Below are positions 53,011 through 61,713 of a stretch of DNA of 64,000 bases, one piece after another. This DNA comes from DATLWN01 sp963764315 (GTDB lineage Bacteria; Pseudomonadota; Zetaproteobacteria; Mariprofundales; Mariprofundaceae): positions 310,001 through 374,000 of the forward strand of contig CAVXSB010000002.1 of the NCBI GenBank assembly GCA_963764315.1, given 5' to 3'. Position numbers and translations under genes: made by a program. The notes below the pieces were generated by a model. The model worked only from the letters and a program-made list of their open reading frames with translations. It did no database searches and was not told the origin of the DNA. The stretch's first letter is position 1. Each line of letters opens with the position of its first letter.

Positions 53011-53817
53011 ATGGGGAAAAGAACACTGCTGATTATGCTGATACTGACCGCTCTGGCGCCGAGCGCCTTCGCCGGCGGGGATCCCGACCAGGGCATGAGC
53101 CGGGCCTGGAATATCGAGGAGCCCTGGATCGAGAACGCTTATTATATCTATGCCAGCCGGGACAACGAGAACGCTGCCGGCCGCGCGGTGACCCTCAGCG
53201 GCGAACGAGATCTCGCCTTCTCGCGCCGCTGGGGGGCAGAGATCGATGCCCCCGGCGTGATGGCCACGGAACCACTGGGCAAGGGCGCGGTGGCTATGGC
53301 ACCGATCGCCGTCGGCCTGAAGTACGCCCCATGGCAATGGGGCAGCGATGACGACGACTGGGCTGGCGTCATCGACTTCGAGGTCGAGGGTGCCTGGTGG
53401 CCCCGGCCTCAACCGCAGAACTTCCCGGGCACCGGTTCGAGCATGACGGAGCAAGTGCTGATCGGCCTGCGCCAGTCCAGCCGCTGGCTGCAGGGCCAGT
53501 ATGCCGTCAGCCAACGGCTCGGTGCGGACGCACGCAGCGGCTGGTCGGCCAACACCGCCATCGGCCAGCGCCTCAACCAGACCTGGTCCGTACAATTGGA
53601 GCTGGACCTCAATCGCACCAGCGTCGATGCCAACGGCGCCACCACAATGGGTCTGGCCTGGATTCCCCAGGTCAGCGCCCAGGTTGGCCATGCCTGGGTG
53701 GTCGTGGTCGGCGAATCCTTCACGCGCATCGGCGGCCAATCCGGGTATACGGGCACGACCAACCTGATGTTCGAATACCGCTTCGACAACGACGAGGACA
53801 ACCCCGACGGCTCCTAG
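53011..53817 (+). CDS. exported beta-barrel-like protein under Fur control
   Basis: Protein of 268 aa with a Sec signal peptide (MGKRTLLIMLILTALAPSAF, cleavage near AFA-GG). The mature part has alternating beta strands rich in aromatic residues (for example GLKYAPWQWG, AWVVVVGESFTRIGG) and ends in a strand (TTNLMFEYRFDN). It resembles outer-membrane channel or MetA-pathway-like barrels, but no exact family is recognised. A Fur box array lies immediately upstream, so iron limitation should derepress it; an iron-linked surface role is inferred. Converges on cyoE with 15 bases between stops. Confidence 0.72.
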   Translation: MGKRTLLIMLILTALAPSAFAGGDPDQGMSRAWNIEEPWIENAYYIYASRDNENAAGRAVTLSGERDLAFSRRWGAEIDAPGVMATEPLGKGAVAMAPIAVGLKYAPWQWGSDDDDWAGVIDFEVEGAWWPRPQPQNFPGTGSSMTEQVLIGLRQSSRWLQGQYAVSQRLGADARSGWSANTAIGQRLNQTWSVQLELDLNRTSVDANGATTMGLAWIPQVSAQVGHAWVVVVGESFTRIGGQSGYTGTTNLMFEYRFDNDEDNPDGS

Positions 53818-53832
53818 AGCCCGTTCACGACC

Positions 53833-54717
53833 CTAGCCCACCTGCGCCATGCTGAGCACAACCGGGGCCGGATGCGCCGGCACATCGATGGCCATCATGG
53901 CGCTGACGGCACACAGGGTGACGAGGGAGGCGACGAACACTCTTCGCGCCCACGCGCGATCGCCGGCAACGGCACGCCCGCAGCAAGCCAGGGCCAGCCA
54001 GACCAGACCACAGGTCACCGCCACCACCAGATAGCCCGATCCCGCATACCCGGCAATGCCGAGCATCGCGGCGGCAGCGGTGAAGGCCAGGATAGAGGTG
54101 ATGATCTGCCTTTGCGTGGCGTCCACGCCGCGGACCGCCGGCAGCACCGGGATGCCGGCAGCGGTGTAATCGTCGAGACGGCTGACGGCGATGGCGTAGA
54201 AATGGGGGATCTGCCACAGCCCGAAGACCAGCAACAGCACCACCGCCCCTGCATCGAAGCGGCCACTGGCGGCACCATAGCCAGCCAGCGGCGGCGCCGC
54301 CCCGGCCAGGCTGCCGACCCATGTCGCCCAGGGCGAGCGGCGCTTCATGATCAGGGCATAGACGACGACATAGACGGCGAAACCGGCCAAGGCCATGCCC
54401 AACGCCAGCCCATTGGTACGAGCGGCCAGCAGCCCGAATCCGGCCAGACCCAATACCGCCGCATAGATGCAGGCGGCCCGCGGTGACATGGCGCCGCGCG
54501 CCAGCGCCCTGTTCCGGGTGCGACGCATCCGCCGGTCCAGATCCCGGTCCAGGCAGTTGTTCAGCACGCAGGCGGAGGCGATCACCAGCGCCATGCCGAC
54601 CAGCACCGGCAGCAGCGATGCGCTCGCCCCCCCAGCCAGGAAGAAGCCGGCCATGACGGACACGAGGTTGCCGCCGACGATGCCCGGCTTGGTGACGCGC
54701 CAATAATCGCCGATCAC
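53833..54717 (-). CDS. cyoE: protohaem IX farnesyltransferase (haem O synthase)
   Basis: UbiA-family prenyltransferase of 294 aa with about eight to nine transmembrane helices that makes haem O for the bo3 oxidase. The first aspartate motif is NNCLDRDLDRRMRRT. The second conserved region is GLWQIPHFYAIAVSRLDDY, followed by AAGIPVLP. Start GTG 54717 (VIGDYWRVTKPG) is 11 bases after the cyoD stop. Last gene of cyoABCDE. Confidence 0.95.
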   Translation of the reverse strand: MIGDYWRVTKPGIVGGNLVSVMAGFFLAGGASASLLPVLVGMALVIASACVLNNCLDRDLDRRMRRTRNRALARGAMSPRAACIYAAVLGLAGFGLLAARTNGLALGMALAGFAVYVVVYALIMKRRSPWATWVGSLAGAAPPLAGYGAASGRFDAGAVVLLLVFGLWQIPHFYAIAVSRLDDYTAAGIPVLPAVRGVDATQRQIITSILAFTAAAAMLGIAGYAGSGYLVVAVTCGLVWLALACCGRAVAGDRAWARRVFVASLVTLCAVSAMMAIDVPAHPAPVVLSMAQVG

Positions 54718-54727
54718 CGCTTCTCCC

Positions 54728-55054
54728 TTACGACAGCCGGTAGCTGAGATGGACCATGATCCACAGCGTACCGCCGACGATCAGCACCATGATCAGCACC
54801 GTGAACAACAGGGCCAGCACATTCCAGCGCATGCGTGAGGAGGCATCCAGATGCAGGAAATAATACAGATGCACCAGCACCTGCATCACGGCCGCGACGA
54901 CGATGGCGGCCACCGTGAGCGGACGCGACAACGATCCATCCATCACCAGCGCGAACGCGACCGCGGTCAGCACGACGGACAGAATGAAGCCGGTGGCGTA
55001 GCTGCGCAGGCTGCCCCTGCCTGTGCCCGCGCTGTCGATCACCCGCCCGCTCAC
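54728..55054 (-). CDS. cyoD: cytochrome o ubiquinol oxidase subunit IV
   Basis: Small membrane subunit of 108 aa with three transmembrane helices (YATGFILSVVLTAVAFALVM, LTVAAIVVAAVMQVLVHLYYF, and a third near VLALLFTVLIMVLIVGGT). The HLYYFLHLD motif is a CyoD hallmark and assists CuB assembly in subunit I. GTG start overlapping the cyoC stop (GTGA). Confidence 0.94.
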   Translation of the reverse strand: MSGRVIDSAGTGRGSLRSYATGFILSVVLTAVAFALVMDGSLSRPLTVAAIVVAAVMQVLVHLYYFLHLDASSRMRWNVLALLFTVLIMVLIVGGTLWIMVHLSYRLS

Positions 55055-55656
55055 GCCATCGCCCCCATCAGGTAGACGACGGTGAACACCCCGATCCATA
55101 CGATATCCAGGAAGTGCCAGAACATGCTCAGGCGCAGCAGGCGGCTCTGCACCGGCGTGCTCAGCCCCTTCGTCGCCACCTGCAGCATCATCACCAGCAT
55201 CCACACCAGGCCGAGGCTGACATGGGTGCCATGGGTGCCCACCAGCGTGAAGAAGGCGGACAGGAAGGCACTGCGCTGCGGGCCATGGCCGGCCGCGATC
55301 ATGCCGTGGAACTCATGGATCTCCATGGCGACGAAGCCCAGGCCGAGCAGGAAGGTGACCACAAGCCAGCCCAACACCGCCTCCTTCGCCCCCCGGTGCA
55401 CGGCCAGCATCACCTGGCCGCAGCTGGCGCTGCTGAACAGCAGCAGCAGGGTTTCGATGAACACGTGCGACAGGTCGAACAGGGCGCGTCCGTCGGGGCC
55501 ACCGGCATAGCTGCGGCTCATCACCGCGAAGGTCACGAACAGCGAGGCGAACAGGATCAGATCGGTCATCAGATAGATCCAGAAGCCGAAGGCCCGGTTG
55601 GCGACGGCTTCCCCTCCTCCGGCCTCCTGGGCCATGACCACGGCCTCGCCCGTCAT
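55051..55656 (-). CDS. cyoC: cytochrome o ubiquinol oxidase subunit III
   Basis: Heme-copper oxidase subunit III of 201 aa with five transmembrane helices (FGFWIYLMTDLILFASLF first). It includes the conserved EIHEFHGMI region and the GTHGTHVSLGLVWMLVMM segment. It lacks the first two helices of cytochrome c oxidase subunit III, as in quinol oxidases. ATGA overlap with cyoB upstream and GTGA with cyoD downstream. Confidence 0.95.
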   Translation of the reverse strand: MTGEAVVMAQEAGGGEAVANRAFGFWIYLMTDLILFASLFVTFAVMSRSYAGGPDGRALFDLSHVFIETLLLLFSSASCGQVMLAVHRGAKEAVLGWLVVTFLLGLGFVAMEIHEFHGMIAAGHGPQRSAFLSAFFTLVGTHGTHVSLGLVWMLVMMLQVATKGLSTPVQSRLLRLSMFWHFLDIVWIGVFTVVYLMGAMA

Positions 55657-57629
55657 CGCCCGCCCCCCGCCAAGGCCGGGCGCGCCCGCTCGATGCGCGC
55701 GACCTCGGCCGCGGGAATCACCGCTTCCACCTCGTCCTGCATCGAACGCATGATCACCGTGGACAGGATGGCGAGCGCGGCCAACGCGGCCGCCCACCAG
55801 ATATGCCAGACCATGGCGAAGCCGAAGGCGAAACTCAGACCGCCGATGACGAAACCCTTGCCGCTGTTGGCGGGCATCGGGATGTCCCGGTAGTGCTCGG
55901 GGCGCGCATCGGCGATGCCGCGCTCCTTCATGTCCTGGAAGGCGTCGAAATCGCGCACATGGGGGATGACCGCGAAGTTGTAGGCGGCCGGCGGCGACGA
56001 GGTCGCCCATTCCAGGGTACGCCCGTTCCAGGGATCGCCCGTCTCGTCGCGCAGTTCATGGCGGCGACGGATGCTGACGACCAGCTGCACGATCTGGAAG
56101 ACGATACCGAGCAGGATGACGGCGGTGCCGGCGGCGGCGGCGAGCAGCCACGGATGCCAGGCGGGGTTGGCGTAATGCTCCATGCGCCGGGGCATGCCCA
56201 TGAATCCCAGCACATACAGCGGCATGAAGGCGAGATAAAAGCCGATGAACCAGCACCAGAAGGCGCGCTTGCCCCAGGCCTCGTCCAGCCGGAAGCCCGT
56301 AGCCTTCGGGAACCAGTAGGCGTATCCCGCAAAGAAGCCGAACAGGGTGCCGGCGATCAGCATGTTGTGGAAGTGCGCCACCAGGAACAGGCTGTTGTGC
56401 AGCACGAAATCGGCCGGCGGCACGGCCATCAGCACCCCGGTCATGCCGCCGAGCGCGAAGGTGGTCAAAAAGCCGATGGTCCAGTACATCGGCGTGGTGA
56501 AGCGCACGCGGCCGCGGTACATGGTGAACAGCCAGTTGAAGATCTTCACGCCGGTGGGGATGGCGATCAGCATGGTGGCGATGCCGAAGGCCGAGTTCAC
56601 GGCGGCACCGGCGCCCATGGTGAAGAAATGGTGCAGCCACACCGAGAACGACAGCACGGTGATGGCCACGGTGGCATAGATCAGCGAGCGATAGCCGAAC
56701 AGGCGCTTGCCGGAGAAGGTGGCGACGACCTCCGAGAACACGCCGAAGGCCGGCAGAATAACGATATACACCTCCGGATGACCCCAGGCCCAGAACAGAT
56801 TGATATACAGCATCGGGTTGCCGCCCAGGGTGTTGGTGAAGAAGTGCATGCCGAGATAACGATCCAGCGTCAACAACGCCAGCGTCACCGTCAGCACCGG
56901 GAAGGCCAACACCATCAGCACGTTGGTGCACAGGATGGTCCAGACGAAGGTGGGCATGCGCATCAGCCGCATGCCGGGGGCGCGCATCCTGAGGATGGTG
57001 ACGAGGAAGTTGATGCCGGTCATCAACGAGCCGATACCGGCGATCTGGAAGGCCCACATCCAGTAATCGACGCCGGTGCCGGGGCTGTATTTCAGTTCCG
57101 TCAACGGCGCGTATCCGCTCCATCCCGCCTTCGAGAACTCGCCGATGCCGAGCGAGACCATGACGAGCATGGCCGCGGCCACGGTCAGCCACAGGCTGAT
57201 GGCATTCATGAACGGAAAGGCCACGTCGCGGGCGCCGATTTGCTGCGGCACGGCGATGTTCATCAGCCCGGCCATGAACGGCATGGCCATGAAGATGATC
57301 ATGATCGTGCCATGGGCGCTGAAGATCTGGTCGAAATGCCCGGGCGGCAGGAAGCCGTGGCCCGGTCCATAGGCCAGGGCCTGCTGGGTACGCATCAGGA
57401 TGGCATCGGAAAAGCCGCGCAACAGCATCACCAGCGCCAGCACGATATACATGATGCCGATGCGCTTGTGATCGAGGCTGGTCAGCCATTGCCGCCACAG
57501 ATAACCCCATTTCCCGTACCAGGTGATCAGTCCCAGGATGATGGCGGCCAGGAACAGGGTTCCGCCGACGGCGGACATGATGATCGGGTTGTCGAACGGA
57601 ATAGCCGAAAGGCTGAGCTTCCCCAGCAT
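55653..57629 (-). CDS. cyoB: cytochrome o ubiquinol oxidase subunit I
   Basis: Catalytic subunit of 658 aa with about 15 transmembrane helices, carrying low-spin haem and the haem-CuB centre. Ligand motifs: SAHGTIMIIFMAMPF (low-spin haem His), WAWGHPEVYIVILPAFG (CuB His and the cross-linked Tyr), SVWLHHFFTMG (two CuB His), and FLVAHFHNMLIAG (haem O and low-spin haem His). It oxidises ubiquinol, reduces oxygen to water and pumps protons. ATG at 57629 (MLGKLSLSAIPFDNP) follows the cyoA stop closely. Confidence 0.97.
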   Translation of the reverse strand: MLGKLSLSAIPFDNPIIMSAVGGTLFLAAIILGLITWYGKWGYLWRQWLTSLDHKRIGIMYIVLALVMLLRGFSDAILMRTQQALAYGPGHGFLPPGHFDQIFSAHGTIMIIFMAMPFMAGLMNIAVPQQIGARDVAFPFMNAISLWLTVAAAMLVMVSLGIGEFSKAGWSGYAPLTELKYSPGTGVDYWMWAFQIAGIGSLMTGINFLVTILRMRAPGMRLMRMPTFVWTILCTNVLMVLAFPVLTVTLALLTLDRYLGMHFFTNTLGGNPMLYINLFWAWGHPEVYIVILPAFGVFSEVVATFSGKRLFGYRSLIYATVAITVLSFSVWLHHFFTMGAGAAVNSAFGIATMLIAIPTGVKIFNWLFTMYRGRVRFTTPMYWTIGFLTTFALGGMTGVLMAVPPADFVLHNSLFLVAHFHNMLIAGTLFGFFAGYAYWFPKATGFRLDEAWGKRAFWCWFIGFYLAFMPLYVLGFMGMPRRMEHYANPAWHPWLLAAAAGTAVILLGIVFQIVQLVVSIRRRHELRDETGDPWNGRTLEWATSSPPAAYNFAVIPHVRDFDAFQDMKERGIADARPEHYRDIPMPANSGKGFVIGGLSFAFGFAMVWHIWWAAALAALAILSTVIMRSMQDEVEAVIPAAEVARIERARPALAGGGR

Positions 57630-57630
57630 C

Positions 57631-58527
57631 TCAGCCCCCTGACCCGGCAGCGGCCAGCGGCCCCTGGCCGTTCCGGAAGCTGTCGATGATATGCTGGAAC
57701 AGTCCCGGGCTGACCGGCGCGTAGTAGGCGACATGCTCGCGCGTGCTCGGGCGACTGAGCCGACGGAAGCGGGACAGATCGAGGCGCATCCTCCCCTTGC
57801 CTGCCCGTTTCGCCCAGGCCGCGAACCGCGCTTTCGATACCACCCTGACCTTGAAATGCATGTCCGCGAAACCGCGACCGCTGAACTGCTGGTTCTGGCC
57901 GCGATAGACGCCGGTGTGATCGGCCAGCAAATGCAACCGGCTCTGCCGGCCGGCCATGGCGTAGATCTGGCTGCCGAGCTGCGGGATGAAGAAGGAGGTC
58001 ATCACCGTATCCGAGGTCAGGCGGAAACTGACCGGCAGATGCGCGGGCAACACGAGCTGGTTGATGGTGGCCAGATTCAAGTCCGGATAGATGAACAGCC
58101 ATTTCCAGTCCAGCGATACCACCTCGACGCGTACCGGCCGCACGCCGGCATCGATGGGCCGGAACGGATCGAGGCTATGGGTCTTCTGCCAGGTCAGGAT
58201 AGCGAGCACCGCCACGATGAGGGCGGGGACAAGCCAGACGACCAGGTCGAGGCGGGAAGAATTATACCATGCCGGATCGTATTCCCCCTTGGGATCCGAG
58301 GCCTTGAAGCGCCAGGGAAACCGGATGGCCATGACGATGACGGGGATGACGACGATCAGCATCAGCGCGAAGGCGATCTCGATGAGATGCAACTCCGCCC
58401 TGCCGACAGGCCCCTGGGGATCGAGAAGCGGGAGCTGGCTGCAGCCCCCCAGGCTCAGAGCCGATATGCTGGCGGCAACGCGATACCACCGGCTACGGGC
58501 CGATGCGCTCCGGCGCCCGCAGGCCAT
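57631..58527 (-). CDS. cyoA: cytochrome o ubiquinol oxidase subunit II
   Basis: Lipoprotein of 298 aa with lipobox LSLGGC (lipidated Cys near residue 28), two transmembrane helices, then a cupredoxin-like periplasmic domain. The CuA ligands of cytochrome c oxidases are missing; the corresponding stretch reads GQNQQFSGRGFADMHFKV, as expected for a quinol oxidase. The ATG at 58527 gives a proper lipoprotein signal; earlier in-frame starts add a hydrophilic tail without homology. First gene of the operon; its promoter must lie within 58528-58736. Confidence 0.93.
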   Translation of the reverse strand: MACGRRSASARSRWYRVAASISALSLGGCSQLPLLDPQGPVGRAELHLIEIAFALMLIVVIPVIVMAIRFPWRFKASDPKGEYDPAWYNSSRLDLVVWLVPALIVAVLAILTWQKTHSLDPFRPIDAGVRPVRVEVVSLDWKWLFIYPDLNLATINQLVLPAHLPVSFRLTSDTVMTSFFIPQLGSQIYAMAGRQSRLHLLADHTGVYRGQNQQFSGRGFADMHFKVRVVSKARFAAWAKRAGKGRMRLDLSRFRRLSRPSTREHVAYYAPVSPGLFQHIIDSFRNGQGPLAAAGSGG

Positions 58528-58736
58528 GCCGTCATCGCAAACGCTGCCGCCACTGCATGGCGGCCAAAGCCGGTCCGTCCATGACATCACAGCCATTGAA
58601 GTGGAACTTGAGGACCGGTCGCAAGGTCGTGTGAGGGTGCGATTTGAACACCTCGCCGGGGTGATCCATGATAGGCAACATTCACCCAGATTGATGCGGC
58701 CAACATCTTCGAACCGGCCACGCAAGGAGATTTCCC

Positions 58737-59330
58737 ATGAGCACAGCGGAAAAGCCATCATGGCGAGAAAAAAATCGCGTTCTCGTCGCCACCTACCCCA
58801 ATGAGGAGAAGGCCGACGACGTCGTCAGAGCCCTGATCGATAAGGGTTTCCAGATGGACCTGATCTCCGTGCTGGGAAAGATGCACGCCATCGGCGATGA
58901 CACGCTGGGCATCTACAACCTCAATGCCGGGGAGCGCGTCAAGGCCTGGGGTAAACAGGGGGCATTCTGGGGCGGCCTGTGGGGGGCACTGGCCGGGGCC
59001 GCCGGATTCTTCGTCATACCCGGTATCGGTGCCGTGGCAGCAGCCGGCTTTATCGTCGAGGCCATCGTCGGGGGCGTCGGTGGCGCCGTTGCCGGTGCCG
59101 GCACCATGGCCGGAGCCGCAGCCTTGTCACAGCTGTCCGTGGCCCTGCACCGCACGGGCATCCCGGAGCAAAAGATCGAGGAACTGCACAAAGACATCGA
59201 GGATGGGAAGTACGTGCTGATGCTGCGCGGCGCAGAATCGGAGCTCGAGCAATGGCGGCCAGTGCTAGAAGCGGGCCATCCGTCGGCGATCGACAACCTG
59301 CCCTACACCCGCCTGATCGATAAGGATTAG
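58737..59330 (+). CDS. stress-type protein with a glycine-zipper membrane segment
   Basis: Protein of 197 aa. A hydrophilic alpha/beta N-terminus (NRVLVATYPNEEKADDVVRAL) resembles the general-stress/DUF1269-type domain. A long Gly/Ala-rich hydrophobic stretch (residues about 80-135, with GGLWGALAGAAGFFVIPGIG and repeated G-x3-G) suits a membrane hairpin. A C-terminal domain repeats the same alpha/beta pattern (HKDIEDGKYVLMLRGAESELEQW). AAGGAG precedes the ATG. Divergent from cyoA. Role unknown, possibly in stress tolerance of the inner membrane. Confidence 0.75.
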   Translation: MSTAEKPSWREKNRVLVATYPNEEKADDVVRALIDKGFQMDLISVLGKMHAIGDDTLGIYNLNAGERVKAWGKQGAFWGGLWGALAGAAGFFVIPGIGAVAAAGFIVEAIVGGVGGAVAGAGTMAGAAALSQLSVALHRTGIPEQKIEELHKDIEDGKYVLMLRGAESELEQWRPVLEAGHPSAIDNLPYTRLIDKD

Positions 59331-59580
59331 CTGGCCACCGCAAGCCAGGATTGCGCGCGCATGACCAGCCGTGGCAGCCCACCGCATCTATCTGCACCTC
59401 ATTCCCCCTATCGAGAGGTCGGTACCGCCACGGCCTACCTGATTAGGTAGGTTACTTTTTCGCCATATACACAATAATGATCTTTATGATTTTATCCGGC
59501 AAATAATTAAGATTATTGCTTAGATAGAACAAACTGGGGATAAGCTGCAAATAAATGCAGTATATGTGAGGGGTTTGTTT

Positions 59581-60235
59581 TTGCAGAAGCCTTTAAAAAA
59601 TCCGGCCAAATATCCATCTCACATCGTCATTGCTGACGATCATGATATGCATAGGGATATTGTAAAGATTATCCTGGAAAGCCGTTATCCAGACACGCGC
59701 ATTTCGGAGGCATCGGACTATGAGAGCCTGAATCGCGTTTGCACTAGCCTTAATCCTGAATTTGTACTTCTGGATGTCTGCATGCCGGGGATGAATGGGC
59801 TTTCTGGCGTTTATAACATTATCAAGGCGCACACGAAGACAAAATTCCTTGATCTGTTCGGCCATCGACTCGCCAATACTGGTGCGCACGATGCTCGCCT
59901 TCGGTGCTGCCGGCTATGTCTACAAGAGCATGACGGCCAATGAACTGTTGGCCTGCATCGATACCGTCTTGCAGGGCGGCGTTTGCGCCCCGCCCGAGAT
60001 CGCCGATGATCCGAACGGCACCAGCCTGACCCGGCGCCAATGGGAGGTGTTGGGGTTGATGTGCAACGGCAAGTCAAACAAGGAGATCGCAAACTCGCTG
60101 AATATCTCGGTCGATACGATCAAGTACCATATCAGCGAACTGCTGAAAACGCTGCATGCGCAGAGTCGTGTGCACGCCATCTCGATCTGCAATCTGACAT
60201 CGCCTTCGCAGCATGACGCAGATGCAACGAAATAA
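59581..60235 (+). pseudogene. LuxR/NarL-family response regulator, split by +1 frameshift at a composition boundary
   Basis: The first frame encodes a receiver domain: IVIADDHDMHRDIVKIILES, LLDVCMPGMNGLSGV with the phosphoacceptor Asp. The second frame picks up at about 59851 with ICSAIDSPILVRTM, GAAGYVYKSM (switch Lys) and a GerE-type HTH (LTRRQWEVLGLMCNGKSNKE then IANSLNISVDTIKYHISELL). Removing one G gives a seamless KFLICSAIDSP and a 217-residue protein, the normal size. TTG 59581 has GAGGGG seven bases upstream. The first part has 82 G+C in 180 bases (59641-59820), the second 113 in 180 (59881-60060), by hand count. No sensor kinase is adjacent. Confidence 0.85.
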
Positions 60236-60254
60236 CATGGCAGATACAGATGCT

Positions 60255-60330
60255 TGGCGTCCCCAGCGGGATTCGAACCCGCGTTGCCGCCGTGAAAGGG
60301 CGGTGTCCTAGGCCTCTAGACGATGGGGAC
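60255..60330 (-). tRNA. tRNA-Glu (UUC)
   Basis: On the minus strand GTCCCCATCG... folds into a cloverleaf. The 7-bp acceptor stem is GTCCCCA/TGGGGAC, the anticodon TTC sits in CCCTTTCACGG, the T-loop is GTTCGAATC, and the encoded 3' end is GCCA. Length 76 with CCA. A promoter lies upstream at 60345-60372. Confidence 0.97.
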
Positions 60331-60344
60331 CTGAGCAGCCGCGA

Positions 60345-60372
60345 AGGTTATGGATACGCACCGTCGCGTCAA
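60345..60372 (-). promoter_or_regulatory. promoter of tRNA-Glu
   Basis: On the minus strand TTGACG is followed after 16 bases by TAACCT and then a GC-rich discriminator (TCGCGGC), typical of growth-rate-controlled stable RNA promoters. The tRNA 5' end is 15 bases beyond the minus-10. Confidence 0.7.
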
Positions 60373-60414
60373 TCCATATTTAACCCCGGCACCGCCCTTT
60401 CACGCCACGCGGCA

Positions 60415-60741
60415 CTACTGCCGGCAGCGATACACGTCGAAGGCCTGATTACCCTTGTCCGGCTGGCTGGTGGCGACGATGGTATCGCCATGCATGTCCA
60501 CGGCGCTATTCCGGCCCTGGGTCTGCAAATCATCGGCCACCGACGATGCCGAACGGTGGATGAAGCCGAGCTTGTAAGGTACCGTGACCGTAGTACGGCC
60601 GATCTTGGAACAGCCCTTCACCTCGCCGGCCGTGGCGATCCGCACCGATTGTGCCTGGGCCTCGGGTTTGACGAAGGTCGTACACGCCGAGGCCAACATG
60701 GCCAGACCGCATGCCGCAGCCATCCATACTGTGTTACGCAT
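60415..60741 (-). CDS. DUF4156-like lipoprotein
   Basis: Protein of 108 aa. The lipoprotein signal ends in the lipobox LASAC (Cys20 lipidated). The mature part (SVRIATAGEVKGCSKIGRTT ... DTIVATSQPDKGNQAFDVYRC) matches the pattern of DUF4156/YjeI-type small lipoproteins: a conserved Cys pair and a D-T-I-V-A strand. Probably outer-membrane or periplasmic. GGAG lies upstream of the ATG. Function unknown. Confidence 0.78.
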   Translation of the reverse strand: MRNTVWMAAACGLAMLASACTTFVKPEAQAQSVRIATAGEVKGCSKIGRTTVTVPYKLGFIHRSASSVADDLQTQGRNSAVDMHGDTIVATSQPDKGNQAFDVYRCRQ

Positions 60742-60839
60742 TCCATGCTCCTTATGCTCGCGTTTTCCCCTCACCCGAAGGCAAAGCGTAGACCATGCCC
60801 CACCGGCACGCACATGACACGGCCCTGACCGGGGCGAAC

Positions 60840-61229
60840 CTAACGGTGCTGCTTCAGATCCCTCTGCGCCCGCTCGTACTGATCGGCGGCGATAATGGCG
60901 CTGTACTCAATCGCCTCCTTCACCTTGCGCTTCATCGGCACGAAGGTCTGGGGCTCAAGCACCGCGTCCTTGGTCTGCTGGATGGCGGTATGCGTCACAT
61001 ACTGGATCGCCTCCTTGGCGTTCTGCTTCAGGGGAATCAACACGTGGGGATCGAACACCGTCGAACGCACGTCCCGGATGACGGTTTGGCTCGCAAACTG
61101 AATGCCTTCCTTCACCTCCTGCTTAAGCCACATGCCGCCAAGCAGCATCACCACGAGCATCATGACGCCCCATGGCAACGCCCGTGCGGTCTCGACCTTC
61201 ATGACATGGATCATATTTTCATCGGCCAT
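60840..61229 (-). CDS. small membrane protein with tandem 32-residue repeats
   Basis: Protein of 129 aa. A transmembrane helix near the N-terminus (ALPWGVMMLVVMLLGGMW) is followed by two and a half tandem repeats beginning VKEGIQFASQTVIRDVRSTV, AKEAIQYVTHTAIQQTKDAV and VKEAIEYSAI. Each of the first two ends in an [FL]xPxxxxPxK segment. The repeat period is about 32 residues with coiled-coil character. GTGGAGG precedes the ATG at 61229. I do not recognise the family; an anchored periplasmic or cytoplasmic fibre is plausible. Confidence 0.7.
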   Translation of the reverse strand: MADENMIHVMKVETARALPWGVMMLVVMLLGGMWLKQEVKEGIQFASQTVIRDVRSTVFDPHVLIPLKQNAKEAIQYVTHTAIQQTKDAVLEPQTFVPMKRKVKEAIEYSAIIAADQYERAQRDLKQHR

Positions 61230-61348
61230 CACACACCTCCACTTCCTCCCCCCATGCATCCACGCCATGTAGACCAAATAGCGCCGATGATCAAACCAAG
61301 GCGAAAAGCATCATGCCCCGTGGCTTGGTGCGGCAACCTTACGCGTCA

Positions 61349-61582
61349 TCACCGAAAACCATGCCCTTCCGACCACACTGCCCCACCCTTTTCGTCAGGA
61401 AACCCATGGGTCAATTGGGCCGCCATGCCCAAACGCATGTCGAGCATCAGCCTCCCCGTGGACAGATAGAAAAATCCATCGCACCCGCCCAGGTCGCAGG
61501 TATCGTTGTCGGCAACAATCGCATTCATCCGGCCCTCGGAGACATGCGCATAGGCCTGCTTTTCATTGTCGGCCACTTGCAT
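61349..61582 (-). CDS. possible small protein of unknown function
   Basis: A 77-codon frame starts at ATG 61582 behind a GAGG site. The product begins MQVADNEKQAYAHVSEGRMN and contains DNDTCDLGGCDGFFYLSTGR, with a Cys-x4-Cys pair that could bind a metal. The amino-acid composition looks protein-like and no better frame exists on either strand here, but there is no recognisable homology, so this stays tentative. Confidence 0.4.
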   Translation of the reverse strand: MQVADNEKQAYAHVSEGRMNAIVADNDTCDLGGCDGFFYLSTGRLMLDMRLGMAAQLTHGFPDEKGGAVWSEGHGFR

Positions 61583-61713
61583 CAACCAGCCTCGCGAGGC
61601 TGAAAGCAAGTGCGCAACTTGGTGCCCGGTGATGACATTGCCTGACAACGGCAAGCCGGCATCAGGCTCGGAGGACCGCTTCCCGTTCTGTACTTTGTCG
61701 CCGGGCCTATCGC

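Noticed and set aside
55803..57689. Long plus-strand frame opposite cyoB
   Set aside because: Gln/His/Arg-rich antisense artefact of transmembrane codons.
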